Origin: Lachnospira rogosae
Lineage (GTDB): Bacteria > Bacillota > Clostridia > Lachnospirales > Lachnospiraceae
Direction of reading: 5' to 3'
Length of the DNA: 64,000 nt
Assembly: GCF_040096455.1 (NCBI RefSeq)
Contig: NZ_JBBMER010000003.1
Span: 124,001 to 188,000 of the forward strand
Positions 7,893 through 17,468 of the stretch are shown here, in pieces. Position 1 is the first letter of the stretch. The number at the start of each line of letters is the position of its first letter. The notes beneath the pieces were generated by a model, which had not been told where the DNA came from, searched no databases, and saw nothing but the letters and a program-made list of their open reading frames with translations. The position numbers were made by a program, and so were the translations under genes.

Positions 7893-9893
7893 ATGGAATT
7901 CAAGTTACACGCTCCTTATAAACCGACAGGAGATCAGCCCCGTGCAATAGAGAAGCTTGTGCAGGGATTTGAAGAGGGTAATCAGTTCGAGACACTTGTC
8001 GGTGTTACAGGCTCTGGTAAGACATTTACTATGGCGAACATAATACAGCATGTACAGAAGCCTACTCTTATAATCAGTCATAATAAAACATTAGCAGCTC
8101 AGCTGTACTCTGAGATGAAAGAGTTCTTTCCTGAGAATGCAGTAGAGTATTTTGTATCCTATTATGATTATTATCAGCCAGAGGCTTATGTGCCACAGAG
8201 CGATACTTATATAGCCAAGGATTCTTCGATTAATGACGAGATAGATAAGTTAAGACATTCAGCAACAGCGGCATTGTCAGAGAGAGATGATGTTATTATA
8301 GTAGCATCAGTTTCGTGTATATATGGTCTTGGTGCACCTATTGATTATAAGAATATGGTTATCTCACTTCGTCCAGGTATGGAAAAAGACAGGGATGAAA
8401 TGATAAGAAAGCTTATAGATATACAGTATATGCGCAATGACCAGGATTTTAAAAGAGGAACATTCAGGGTAAGGGGAGATGTTGTAGAGATATATCCGTC
8501 AGCTTCCAGTGGAGATGCTGTGAGAGTAGAGTTTTTTGGTGATGAGATAGACAGGATAAGCGAGATTGATTCTCTTACCGGTGAGGTTAAATGTAACCTT
8601 GACCATGTTGCTATATTTCCTAATTCACATTATGTTGTTGAAAAAGAGAAGATGGAAAAGGCGATTGAGAATATTAAGAAAGAGCTTGCAGAGAGAATAG
8701 AGTATTTCAAGAGTGAGGATAAACTTCTTGAGGCACAGAGAATAGAAGAACGAACGAACTTTGATATAGAGATGATGCAGGAAACAGGCTTCTGTTCAGG
8801 TATTGAGAATTATTCAAGACATTTAGCAGGGCTTCCGGCAGGGTGTCCGCCATATACGCTTATGGATTATTTTCCAGATGATTTTATGATAATTGTTGAT
8901 GAATCACATATAACTATTCCACAGATAAGGGGAATGTATGCAGGCGATCAGGCAAGAAAGACGACACTTGTTGATTATGGCTTCAGGCTTCCATCAGCGA
9001 AGGATAACAGACCGCTTAATTTTCAGGAGTTTGAGAGCAAGATATCACAGATGCTTTTTGTATCTGCTACGCCTAGCAGGTATGAGGAAGAACATGAACT
9101 TATGAGGGCAGAGCAGATTATAAGGCCTACAGGACTTCTTGATCCAGAGATAACAGTCAGACCAATAGAGGGTCAGATAGATGATCTTATAAGTGAGATT
9201 AATAAGGAAGTTGAGAAAAAGAATAAGATACTTGTAACTACACTTACCAAGCGTATGGCAGAGGATCTCACAGATTATCTTAAGGAAGTCGGCATAAGAG
9301 TCAAGTATCTTCATGCGGATATTGATACACTAGAGCGACAGAAGATTATAAGGGATATGCGACTTGACGGATTCGATGTGCTTGTTGGTATCAATCTGCT
9401 TAGAGAGGGACTTGATATTCCAGAGATAAGTCTTGTGGCTATTCTTGATGCTGATAAAGAGGGCTTCTTAAGAACAGAGACTTCACTTATCCAGACGATA
9501 GGACGAGCTGCCAGAAATGCAGATGGACACGTTATTATGTATGCAGATACTATAACAGAGTCTATGGAAAAGGCTATATCTGAGACGGAAAGACGTAGAA
9601 AGATACAGCAGGAGTACAATGAGGTACACGGAATAACCCCTCAGACTATAAAGAAGGCAGTAAGAGATCTTATAAGTATATCTAAGGCAGCAGAAGCAGA
9701 TAATTCAAATGGAAGGCTTGATGTAGATTATGAATCTATGAGCATTAAAGATCTTGAAAAGGTTAAGAAGCAGATTGAGAAAAATATGCGTAAGGCTGCA
9801 GCAGAGCTTGACTTTGAACAGGCGGCTATGCTTCGTGATAAGATGATCGAGATTAATAAGTATATTTATGAGGATAAGAAGTCAGGCAGATAG
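7893..9893 (+). CDS. uvrB: Excinuclease ABC subunit B
   Basis: UvrB is the DNA-damage-verifying helicase-like subunit of nucleotide excision repair, receiving DNA from UvrA and recruiting UvrC. The 666-residue protein shows Walker A GVTGSGKT (37-44), the beta-hairpin region with YYDYYQPEAYVP, helicase motif II DESH, motifs V/VI (GINLLREGLD and QTIGRAARN) and the C-terminal UVR motif (about 625-660, DFEQAAMLRDKM). GAAGGGAGAA is the ribosome binding site. It is followed 152 bp later by uvrA. The length is that of the family. Confidence 0.98.
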   Translation: MEFKLHAPYKPTGDQPRAIEKLVQGFEEGNQFETLVGVTGSGKTFTMANIIQHVQKPTLIISHNKTLAAQLYSEMKEFFPENAVEYFVSYYDYYQPEAYVPQSDTYIAKDSSINDEIDKLRHSATAALSERDDVIIVASVSCIYGLGAPIDYKNMVISLRPGMEKDRDEMIRKLIDIQYMRNDQDFKRGTFRVRGDVVEIYPSASSGDAVRVEFFGDEIDRISEIDSLTGEVKCNLDHVAIFPNSHYVVEKEKMEKAIENIKKELAERIEYFKSEDKLLEAQRIEERTNFDIEMMQETGFCSGIENYSRHLAGLPAGCPPYTLMDYFPDDFMIIVDESHITIPQIRGMYAGDQARKTTLVDYGFRLPSAKDNRPLNFQEFESKISQMLFVSATPSRYEEEHELMRAEQIIRPTGLLDPEITVRPIEGQIDDLISEINKEVEKKNKILVTTLTKRMAEDLTDYLKEVGIRVKYLHADIDTLERQKIIRDMRLDGFDVLVGINLLREGLDIPEISLVAILDADKEGFLRTETSLIQTIGRAARNADGHVIMYADTITESMEKAISETERRRKIQQEYNEVHGITPQTIKKAVRDLISISKAAEADNSNGRLDVDYESMSIKDLEKVKKQIEKNMRKAAAELDFEQAAMLRDKMIEINKYIYEDKKSGR

Positions 9894-10045
9894 AATTAAT
9901 AGCTATTATACCAGGTGAGGCTATAAGTTCAAAAGCAATATTACGCAGTCAGAATTATAAAAAGCAGCTGCTGATTACAGAAAAAGATTTATGTACCTGA
10001 GACGATTAAGGATTAAGAAAGAAGAAATAACGGAGAAAATAGAAT

Positions 10046-12880
10046 ATGGAAAAAGGCGATTACAGGAATTATATAAGAATAAGAGGTGCAAGCGAGCATA
10101 ATCTTAAAAATATTGATGTAGATATACCAAGGGACAGTCTTGTAGTACTTACGGGTCTGTCTGGTTCTGGTAAGTCAAGTCTTGCCTTTGACACTATATA
10201 TGCAGAAGGTCAGAGAAGATATATGGAGTCATTATCTTCATATGCAAGGCAATTCTTAGGACAGATGGAAAAGCCGGCGGTAGAGAGCATAGAAGGACTT
10301 TCACCAGCTATTTCCATAGACCAGAAGTCAACTAACAGAAATCCACGTTCAACAGTTGGAACTGTTACAGAGATATATGATTATTTCAGATTATTATATG
10401 CAAGAATAGGTACACCACATTGTCCAAAGTGTGGCAAAGTAATCAACAAGCAGACTGTAGACCAGATGGTTGATACTATTATGGAGCTTCCAGAAAGAAC
10501 AAAGATACAGATATTAGCTCCAGTTGTAAGAGGAAGAAAAGGTGAACATAAGAAGCTTTTTGAACAGGCTAAAAAGAGTGGTTATGTAAGAGTTATTGCT
10601 GATGGCAATATGTATGAGCTTACAGATGAGATAAATCTTGATAAGAACAAGAAGCATAATATAGAAATTGTTGTTGACCGTCTTGTAGTTAAAGATGGAA
10701 TTAACAAAAGACTTACAGACTCAATAGAAACAGCACTTAAGCTTGCAGAGGGACTTATGACAGTTGATGTTATAGATGGTGAGCCGATTAACTTTTCACA
10801 GAGCTTTTCGTGTCCGGATTGTGGCATAAGCATAGATGAGATAGAGCCAAGAAGCTTTTCGTTCAACAATCCATTTGGTGCGTGTCCTGATTGTTACGGA
10901 CTTGGTTATACAATGAATTTTGATGCAGAGCTTCTTATACCAGATGATTCATTAAGCATCGATGAGGGAGCTATAGTTGGTATGGGATGGCAGTCTGTAA
11001 AGGATGAGGGCAGCTTTTCAAGGGCTATTATGAGTGCACTTGCAAAGGAATATAACTTCAGTTTATCAACACCATTTAAGGATTATCCAGATGATATTAA
11101 GGATATGATTATAAATGGTACTAAGGGCAGAAGTGTTAAAGTGCATTACAAAGGCCAGAGAGGCGTTGGAGAATACGATATAGCATTTGAAGGCCTTATC
11201 CATAATATGGAGAAAAGATACAGGGAAACTTACTCAGACAGTGCAAAGCAGCAGTATGAGGAATTCATGCGCATAAGACCTTGTAAGTCCTGCCACGGAC
11301 AGAGATTAAAGCCATCATCTCTTGCTGTTACGATAGCAGATAAGAATATATATCAGATTACAGATATGTCTATTGTTAAGTTAAAGAAGTTTTTAGATGA
11401 GCTTGAACTTACAGACAGACAGAAGTTTATCGGTGCAGAGATACTTAAGGAGATTAAGGCAAGAATACAGTTTCTTATGGATGTAGGACTTGATTATCTT
11501 TCATTATCAAGAGCTACAGGTACGCTTTCAGGAGGAGAGGCACAGAGAATAAGACTTGCGACACAGATAGGTTCAGGACTTGTTGGTGTGGCTTATATAC
11601 TTGATGAGCCAAGTATCGGACTTCATCAGAGAGATAACGACAAGCTGCTTGGGACACTTATACATTTGCGTGACCTTGGTAACTCAGTTATTGTGGTTGA
11701 ACACGATGAAGATACTATGCGTGCCGCAGATTATATTGTTGATATAGGACCGGGTGCCGGACGTAATGGTGGAGAAGTTGTTGCGACAGGAACAGCAGCT
11801 GATATTATGGCATTCAAGGATTCGCTTACAGGTGCATATCTTAGCGGAAGAATCAAGATTCCAGTGCCGGCTAAGAGAAGAAAGCCGACAGGCTGGATAA
11901 CTGTTAAGGGTGCAAGGGAGAATAATCTTAAAAATATTGATGTTGATATACCACTTGGAGTATTTACATGTGTAACAGGTGTATCGGGTTCAGGAAAGAG
12001 TTCCCTAGTGAATGAAATTCTGTATAAGCACCTTGCTAAGTCTTTAAACCGTGCAAGATGTATCGCTGGTGACCATGATGATATTATAGGAATCGAGCAG
12101 CTTGATAAGGTTATAGATATTGACCAGTCGCCAATAGGAAGAACTCCACGTTCTAATCCTGCGACATATACGGGTGTATTTGATATGATAAGGGATCTTT
12201 TTGCTTCAACAACAGATGCTAAGGAAAGAGGTTATAACAAAGGACGTTTCAGCTTTAATGTAAAGGGAGGACGTTGTGAGGCTTGTTCCGGAGATGGTAT
12301 TATCAAGATAGAAATGCATTTCCTGCCTGATGTATATGTTCCTTGTGAAGTGTGTGACGGAAAGCGTTATAACAGGGAAACACTTGAAGTTAAGTATAAG
12401 GGAAAGAGCATATATGATGTACTTGATATGACAGTTGAGGATGCAGTTGATTTCTTTGAAAATGTGCCATCAGTCAGAAGAAAAATAGAAACTCTTAATG
12501 ACGTTGGACTTTCATACATTAAGTTAGGACAGCCATCTACAGAGCTTTCAGGTGGAGAGGCACAGAGAATAAAGCTTGCTACAGAGCTTTCAAAAAGAAG
12601 TACAGGAAAGACTATATACATTCTTGATGAGCCTACAACAGGACTTCATTTTGCAGATGTCCACAAGCTTGTTGATATACTTCATAAGCTTGCGGAGGGC
12701 GGTAACACTGTTGTTGTTATCGAGCATAATCTTGATGTTATCAAAACAGCCGATTATATTATAGATATGGGACCAGAAGGCGGCGACAGAGGTGGTACAG
12801 TTATTGCAAAGGGTACACCAGAAGAGGTTGCCAAGGTTAAGAAGTCTTATACGGGACAGTATGTTAAGAAGTATTTATAA
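10046..12880 (+). CDS. uvrA: Excinuclease ABC subunit A
   Basis: UvrA is the damage-sensing dimeric ABC-type ATPase of nucleotide excision repair. The 944-residue protein has two ABC modules: Walker A GLSGSGKS (37-44) and GVSGSGKS in the second half (about 645-652), with two LSGGEAQR signatures. Cys pairs typical of its zinc modules are visible (CPKCGK, CPDCG, CEACSG, CEVCDG). ATG 10046 follows CGGAGAAAAT. The 152 bp between uvrB and uvrA shows no convincing promoter or terminator, so the two are likely co-transcribed. Confidence 0.98.
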   Translation: MEKGDYRNYIRIRGASEHNLKNIDVDIPRDSLVVLTGLSGSGKSSLAFDTIYAEGQRRYMESLSSYARQFLGQMEKPAVESIEGLSPAISIDQKSTNRNPRSTVGTVTEIYDYFRLLYARIGTPHCPKCGKVINKQTVDQMVDTIMELPERTKIQILAPVVRGRKGEHKKLFEQAKKSGYVRVIADGNMYELTDEINLDKNKKHNIEIVVDRLVVKDGINKRLTDSIETALKLAEGLMTVDVIDGEPINFSQSFSCPDCGISIDEIEPRSFSFNNPFGACPDCYGLGYTMNFDAELLIPDDSLSIDEGAIVGMGWQSVKDEGSFSRAIMSALAKEYNFSLSTPFKDYPDDIKDMIINGTKGRSVKVHYKGQRGVGEYDIAFEGLIHNMEKRYRETYSDSAKQQYEEFMRIRPCKSCHGQRLKPSSLAVTIADKNIYQITDMSIVKLKKFLDELELTDRQKFIGAEILKEIKARIQFLMDVGLDYLSLSRATGTLSGGEAQRIRLATQIGSGLVGVAYILDEPSIGLHQRDNDKLLGTLIHLRDLGNSVIVVEHDEDTMRAADYIVDIGPGAGRNGGEVVATGTAADIMAFKDSLTGAYLSGRIKIPVPAKRRKPTGWITVKGARENNLKNIDVDIPLGVFTCVTGVSGSGKSSLVNEILYKHLAKSLNRARCIAGDHDDIIGIEQLDKVIDIDQSPIGRTPRSNPATYTGVFDMIRDLFASTTDAKERGYNKGRFSFNVKGGRCEACSGDGIIKIEMHFLPDVYVPCEVCDGKRYNRETLEVKYKGKSIYDVLDMTVEDAVDFFENVPSVRRKIETLNDVGLSYIKLGQPSTELSGGEAQRIKLATELSKRSTGKTIYILDEPTTGLHFADVHKLVDILHKLAEGGNTVVVIEHNLDVIKTADYIIDMGPEGGDRGGTVIAKGTPEEVAKVKKSYTGQYVKKYL

Positions 12881-13067
12881 GGATGGTGCAGATGACGGCA
12901 TTGTGGATGAAAGTTCAATGATAGAAGATGTTTAAAATATCTAAATTGGTAAATTTGAAAATTGCAGGTGCTGGTCAGTGTTATAAATTATAAAAACATA
13001 TCTTTTATAGTTACTTTAAATAATATAAAGTGTAAAAATACGACATTTGATTGCTAGGAGAAGAAAA

Positions 13068-14630
13068 ATGGTATCAGGCATTATATTTGATATGGATGGC
13101 GTTCTTATAGATTCAGAAAGACAGTCTAATGAGGGCTGGCTATGGGCGGCAGGGCAGCTTGGAGTGGATATGCCTATGTGGCTTATAGACAGCTTTAAGG
13201 GTGCTCCGGCAGAGCTTTGCTGCAAGTTCTTTGATGATTATTACAAGGGTGTGATAGATTATTGGGAAGCGAAGGAGCTTAGAACACAGCATGTATACAA
13301 GATAAGGGAAACAGAAGGTATTCCTGTTAAAAAGGGCGTAAAGGACATATTTGAATATATAAGAAATAATGGATTAAAGTGTGCAGTTGCTACATCAACA
13401 AGGCGTGAAAGTGCTGAGAAAACACTTCATGAAATAGGAGTGTGGGATTATCTTGATGCGGTTGTATATGGAGATGAAGTCGAACATGGAAAGCCAGAAC
13501 CAGATATATTCCTTCGTGCGGCTAAGGCAATAGGCGTAAATCCGTCAGAGGCAGTAGTAGTTGAGGACAGCATTAATGGCATTAAGGCTGGATATGCGGC
13601 AGATATGAGAGTTGTTCATATTCCCGATACAATAGCAATAGATGATGATATCAGGAAGCTTACATATATGGTATGTGCTGACCTTAATGGACTTATTGAT
13701 GTTGTGGAAAGTATTAACAAACCAGTTATTAACAGGGAAAATGTTATCAATGCATTTGCAGAGTATGTAAGAAATTATGACCCATCAGATGAAAAGATAA
13801 AGCTTAAGATAGATCATACATACAGAGTAGCAGGATTGTGTCAAAGAATTGCAGAATCATTAGGTTTAAGTGAACCGGATGTGGATATTGCGTGGCTTCT
13901 TGGAATGTTACACGACATAGGAAGATTTGAGCAGATAAGGCGTTTCGGTACATTTAATGATGTCCAGTCAGTAGACCATGCAGAATTCGGGGCAGACCTA
14001 CTGTTTAAGGAAGGTCTTATAAGGAAGTTTGCAGAAGGGTATTATGAAGAATGTGAGCTTGCACAATCGGATAATCAGTCTGATTATTGTCAGGAAGAAC
14101 GGAAAACTAAAGAATTCTTAGTTAATAATGATGCAACGGCTGTCGATGATGAGCAGATAATAAAAAACAATGAGTACCACAATAAAGATACAGGACTTCT
14201 TGAAATGGCAATAAGACAGCATAATAAGTATCGTGTAAAAGAAGACCTCACCGAAAGACAGCGTATGTTTTGTGATATACTGCGTGATGCAGATAAGGTT
14301 GACATATTTAAGGTAAATGCAGATATTCCTATGGAGATTATATATGATGTAACAACAGAGGAGCTTAAGAATGGAATTATAACCAAAGAGGTACTTGAGA
14401 GCTTTTATAAGAAGGAAACAGTACTTAAAAGTGTAAGAAGGAGTGCAGTTGACCATATAGTAGGGCATATATCACTGCTTTTTGAACTTGTGTATAAAGA
14501 AAGTTATAGACAGGCCAAGGAACAAGGTTATGTATATAAACTGCTGAATTTTAAGTCTGATGTACCTGAGGTTAATGCAGAATTTGACGATATGAGGAAA
14601 TATGTAGACGAGTTCCTTATGGAAATATAA
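13068..14630 (+). CDS. HAD phosphatase fused to HD-domain phosphohydrolase
   Basis: A 520-residue two-domain protein. Residues about 1-215 form a HAD hydrolase of the beta-phosphoglucomutase/GS-like class (motif I DMDGVLIDSE with D8 and D10, motif II ATSTR, Lys in HGKPEPD, motif IV VVEDS). Residues about 225-520 form an HD-domain phosphohydrolase (HTYRVAG, then LGMLHDIGRFEQ with the HD pair, RQHNKY). A polar insert of about 45 residues (around 325-375) splits the HD part. Both domains keep their catalytic residues. Substrates are unknown; nucleotide or sugar-phosphate turnover is a guess. TAGGAGAAG favours ATG 13068 over 13047. No close operon partner; 187 bp separate it from uvrA. Confidence 0.85.
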   Translation: MVSGIIFDMDGVLIDSERQSNEGWLWAAGQLGVDMPMWLIDSFKGAPAELCCKFFDDYYKGVIDYWEAKELRTQHVYKIRETEGIPVKKGVKDIFEYIRNNGLKCAVATSTRRESAEKTLHEIGVWDYLDAVVYGDEVEHGKPEPDIFLRAAKAIGVNPSEAVVVEDSINGIKAGYAADMRVVHIPDTIAIDDDIRKLTYMVCADLNGLIDVVESINKPVINRENVINAFAEYVRNYDPSDEKIKLKIDHTYRVAGLCQRIAESLGLSEPDVDIAWLLGMLHDIGRFEQIRRFGTFNDVQSVDHAEFGADLLFKEGLIRKFAEGYYEECELAQSDNQSDYCQEERKTKEFLVNNDATAVDDEQIIKNNEYHNKDTGLLEMAIRQHNKYRVKEDLTERQRMFCDILRDADKVDIFKVNADIPMEIIYDVTTEELKNGIITKEVLESFYKKETVLKSVRRSAVDHIVGHISLLFELVYKESYRQAKEQGYVYKLLNFKSDVPEVNAEFDDMRKYVDEFLMEI

Positions 14631-14650
14631 AGCTGTATAAATCTGAAATT

Positions 14651-14744
14651 AAGCGGTATAAGCATACAACAGATTAATAACACGAGGTTGTGTTGTATGG
14701 GATTGTAATAAAGATTGAAGAATATGCTTGTCATTATACCGCTT
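14651..14744. other. Nested inverted-repeat structure between the HAD-HD gene and guaA
   Basis: AAGCGGTATAA (14651-14661) is an 11-bp perfect complement of TTATACCGCTT (14734-14744). The stem extends to GCATA/TATGC after a 4-nt bulge. Inside, ATACAAC (14664-14670) can pair with GTTGTAT (14692-14698), or AACAC (14679-14683) with GTGTT (14690-14694). It could be a bidirectional terminator, a small structured RNA or a short non-autonomous repeat. Confidence 0.5.
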
Positions 14745-14903
14745 GTTTACTATAATAAATGTATATATGAGTTGTAGATGTGTTATATATACTGATATAT
14801 ACTTTAAAAGCAATGGAAAGAAATATAAAACAATAAAAGCTGTAAATTGATATAAAAAATTGTTATGTAAAATATCTAATTAATATATGTGTGTTATATG
14901 TAT

Positions 14904-15045
<142 letters not shown>

Positions 15046-15129
15046 ATTTTTTATGATTGGCTGATTAAAGTATAGAAATGCATATAAAATATATCTTCAA
15101 CGCAAACTTATGATTAGGAAAGGGACAAT

Positions 15130-16704
15130 ATGAATCAGGAAAAGGTTATAGTTATTGACTTTGGCGGACAGTACAACCAGTTAGTTGCACGTCGTGTCCG
15201 TGAATGTAACGTATATTGTGAGATATATTCTTACAAAACACCTCTTGAGCAGATTAAGGCGATGAACCCTAAAGGAATTATCCTTACAGGTGGTCCGAAT
15301 AGCTGCTATGAAGAAGGTTCACCTACTTGTACTAAAGAGCTTTTTGAACTTGGTGTTCCAGTGCTTGGATTATGTTATGGTGCTCAGCTTATGCAGCACG
15401 TTCTTGGCGGCAAGGTTGAGAAAGCTCCAGTAAGAGAGTATGGAAAGACAGAGACATTTGTTGATAAGAGCAGTGCTTTATTTGGAGATGTTTCAGAAAA
15501 GACTATCGTGTGGATGAGCCATTTTGACTACATTTCACAGGTTGCTCCAGGATTTAAGATAATTGCACATACAGCAGACTGTCCAGTGGCAGCAGCAGAG
15601 TGTTCAGAAAAGAACCTCTATGCAATCCAGTTCCATCCAGAAGTTCTTCATACACAGGAAGGTACTAAGATGCTTCACAACTTTGTGCGTGGAGTATGCG
15701 GATGTGCTGGAACCTGGAAAATGGATGCATTTGTAGAGAATACTATTAAGGAAATACGTGAAAAGGTTGGCGATGGTAAAGTATTACTTGCACTTTCTGG
15801 TGGAGTTGATTCATCAGTGGCAGCAGGTCTTCTTTCAAGAGCTATCGGAAAGCAGCTTACATGCGTATTCGTAGACCATGGTCTTCTTCGTAAGAACGAG
15901 GGCGATGAGGTTGAAAGCGTATTCGGTCCAGAAGGACAGTTTGACCTTAACTTTATAAGGGTAAATGCACAGGAAAGATATTACTCTAAGCTTGCAGGTG
16001 TTACTGAACCAGAGGCTAAGAGAAAGATAATCGGTGAAGAGTTCATTCGTGTGTTTGAGGAAGAAGCCAAGAAGATTGGTGCAGTTGACTTCCTTGCACA
16101 GGGAACTATATATCCAGACGTTGTAGAGAGTGGACTTGGCGGTGAATCAGCGGTAATCAAGTCACATCACAATGTAGGAGGTCTTCCAGATTTCGTTGAT
16201 TTCAAGGAGATTATTGAGCCACTCCGTGATTTATTCAAGGATGAAGTACGTAAGGCTGGTCTTGAACTTGGCATACCAGAACATCTTGTGTTCCGTCAGC
16301 CATTCCCAGGTCCAGGACTTGGAATAAGAATTATCGGCGAAGTAACAGGCGACAAGGTGCGTATCGTACAGGATGCTGATTACATCTACCGTGAAGAAGT
16401 AGACAAGGCAGTAGAAGCCTACAAGAAAGAAAATGGCAAGGCACCAGCCTGGATGCCAAACCAGTACTTTGCAGCCCTCACTAATATGCGTTCAGTTGGT
16501 GTTATGGGTGATGAAAGAACTTATGACTACGCAGTTGCACTTCGTGCAGTCAATACAATTGACTTTATGACAGCCGAAAGTGCCGAGATACCATTTGAGG
16601 TACTCCAGACAGTTATGAGTAGAATTATAAACGAGGTGCGTGGGGTTAATAGGGTATTCTATGACCTGACTAGTAAGCCACCTGGAACGATTGAGTTTGA
16701 GTAG
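15130..16704 (+). CDS. guaA: GMP synthetase (glutamine-hydrolysing)
   Basis: GuaA converts XMP to GMP using ATP and glutamine in the cytosol. The 524-residue protein has an N-terminal class I glutamine amidotransferase (nucleophile Cys in GLCYGAQ at about 81, His/Glu in QFHPEV), an ATP pyrophosphatase domain with the PP-loop LSGGVDSSV (about 224-232), and the C-terminal dimerization domain ending KPPGTIEFE. AGGAAAGGG precedes the ATG. Its long AT-rich leader shows no purine-riboswitch consensus. The 3' end is followed by a strong terminator and then directly by the left boundary of an integrated element. Confidence 0.98.
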   Translation: MNQEKVIVIDFGGQYNQLVARRVRECNVYCEIYSYKTPLEQIKAMNPKGIILTGGPNSCYEEGSPTCTKELFELGVPVLGLCYGAQLMQHVLGGKVEKAPVREYGKTETFVDKSSALFGDVSEKTIVWMSHFDYISQVAPGFKIIAHTADCPVAAAECSEKNLYAIQFHPEVLHTQEGTKMLHNFVRGVCGCAGTWKMDAFVENTIKEIREKVGDGKVLLALSGGVDSSVAAGLLSRAIGKQLTCVFVDHGLLRKNEGDEVESVFGPEGQFDLNFIRVNAQERYYSKLAGVTEPEAKRKIIGEEFIRVFEEEAKKIGAVDFLAQGTIYPDVVESGLGGESAVIKSHHNVGGLPDFVDFKEIIEPLRDLFKDEVRKAGLELGIPEHLVFRQPFPGPGLGIRIIGEVTGDKVRIVQDADYIYREEVDKAVEAYKKENGKAPAWMPNQYFAALTNMRSVGVMGDERTYDYAVALRAVNTIDFMTAESAEIPFEVLQTVMSRIINEVRGVNRVFYDLTSKPPGTIEFE

Positions 16705-16711
16705 TAAACAG

Positions 16712-16757
16712 AGCTTCATAAATGGCGTAAACAAGCCATTTATGGAGCTTTTTCTTT
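16712..16757 (+). terminator. Strong rho-independent terminator of guaA
   Basis: A 15-bp stem (AGCTTCATAAATGGC with GCCATTTATGGAGCT, one mismatch) encloses an 8-nt loop and is followed by TTTTTCTTTT. The inserted element begins immediately beyond it. Confidence 0.95.
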
Positions 16758-16762
16758 TATTG

Positions 16763-16780
16763 TGATACCTATATGATACC
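16763..16780. repeat. Candidate attL of integrative element 1
   Basis: TGATACCTATATGATACC here matches TGATACCCATATGATACT at 28012-28029 in 16 of 18 bases, in direct orientation. The two copies bracket a tyrosine integrase, Xis, relaxase and cargo. The site lies just past the guaA terminator. The repeats are imperfect, so they may be core plus integrase-binding sites rather than an exact crossover. Confidence 0.55.
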
Positions 16781-16978
16781 TGTTTTCGTAGTACCACAGA
16801 TATTTAAGAGTACTGAGCAGATGTGTCAGAGGTATTTTCTATTATCACATTTCTTTATATTTTCAAAAATTATCCCAATTATATGAAGCACCAAAAACTG
16901 GTGCAAATTAGTGAAAATACGCCAGTGGTGTCTCTTCCGTAAAAATATGGTTTGCGGTAGACTTTATAACACAGAAAT

Positions 16979-17030
16979 AAAAAGTCCGCCAGAGAATATG
17001 TTTTTACGAAAAAAGTCCATGAGAGAATAT
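16979..17030. repeat. Paired 21-bp direct repeats, 31-bp period, in the att-int interval
   Basis: AAAAAGTCC-N3-AGAGAATAT occurs at 16979-16999 and 17010-17030, a 31-bp period (about three helical turns). In this position, between the attachment site and xis/int, they may be integrase arm or Xis binding sites. The rest of 16781-17263 contains no gene I can support, apart from a C/G-poor stretch with an AAAAAGGG...CCCTTTT inverted repeat around 17130-17155. Confidence 0.6.
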
Positions 17031-17263
17031 TTAGCAAATTCATGATTTGAATTAGAATGAATGATGTAATCAAGAGACAGGGGGCTGCAATATTTGTAAA
17101 AAAACCGCTATTGTACCCTTATCTGAGAAAAAGGGTCGGGTTTGTCCCTTTTAAAATATAAGACAAGAAAATACAATAGTTGCAACGAGTTATATATAAG
17201 TAGCTGCCAATACAAGTGCTTGATACATACCGGTAATTGCCGTGGAGAGGAGGTGAATGCACT

Positions 17264-17452
17264 ATGGAGAAGTTATATTACACAGCAAAAGAGGTTGCTG
17301 AGATGCTTGATGTATCGGTATCTCATGCATACAAAGTAATAAGAGAAGCTAACAGGGAATTATCTTCTAAAGGCTTTTATGTCAGAGCCGGCAGAGTCAG
17401 CCGTAAGTATCTTGACAGTAAAGTATATGACTTATGTGATAAGACAGCATAA
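17264..17452 (+). CDS. Excisionase-like helix-turn-helix protein
   Basis: A 62-residue protein with a MerR/Xis-type winged HTH (YYTAKEVAEMLDVSVSHAYKVIREAN, about 5-30). A perfect ribosome binding site (GGAGGTGA) lies 7 bp before ATG 17264; the frame is open from 17237. It lies 16 bp upstream of the integrase start, the usual place for a recombination directionality factor. It would bias the integrase toward excision. The assignment rests on the fold and position. Confidence 0.75.
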   Translation: MEKLYYTAKEVAEMLDVSVSHAYKVIREANRELSSKGFYVRAGRVSRKYLDSKVYDLCDKTA

Positions 17453-17468
17453 GGGAAAGGAGTAGTGT

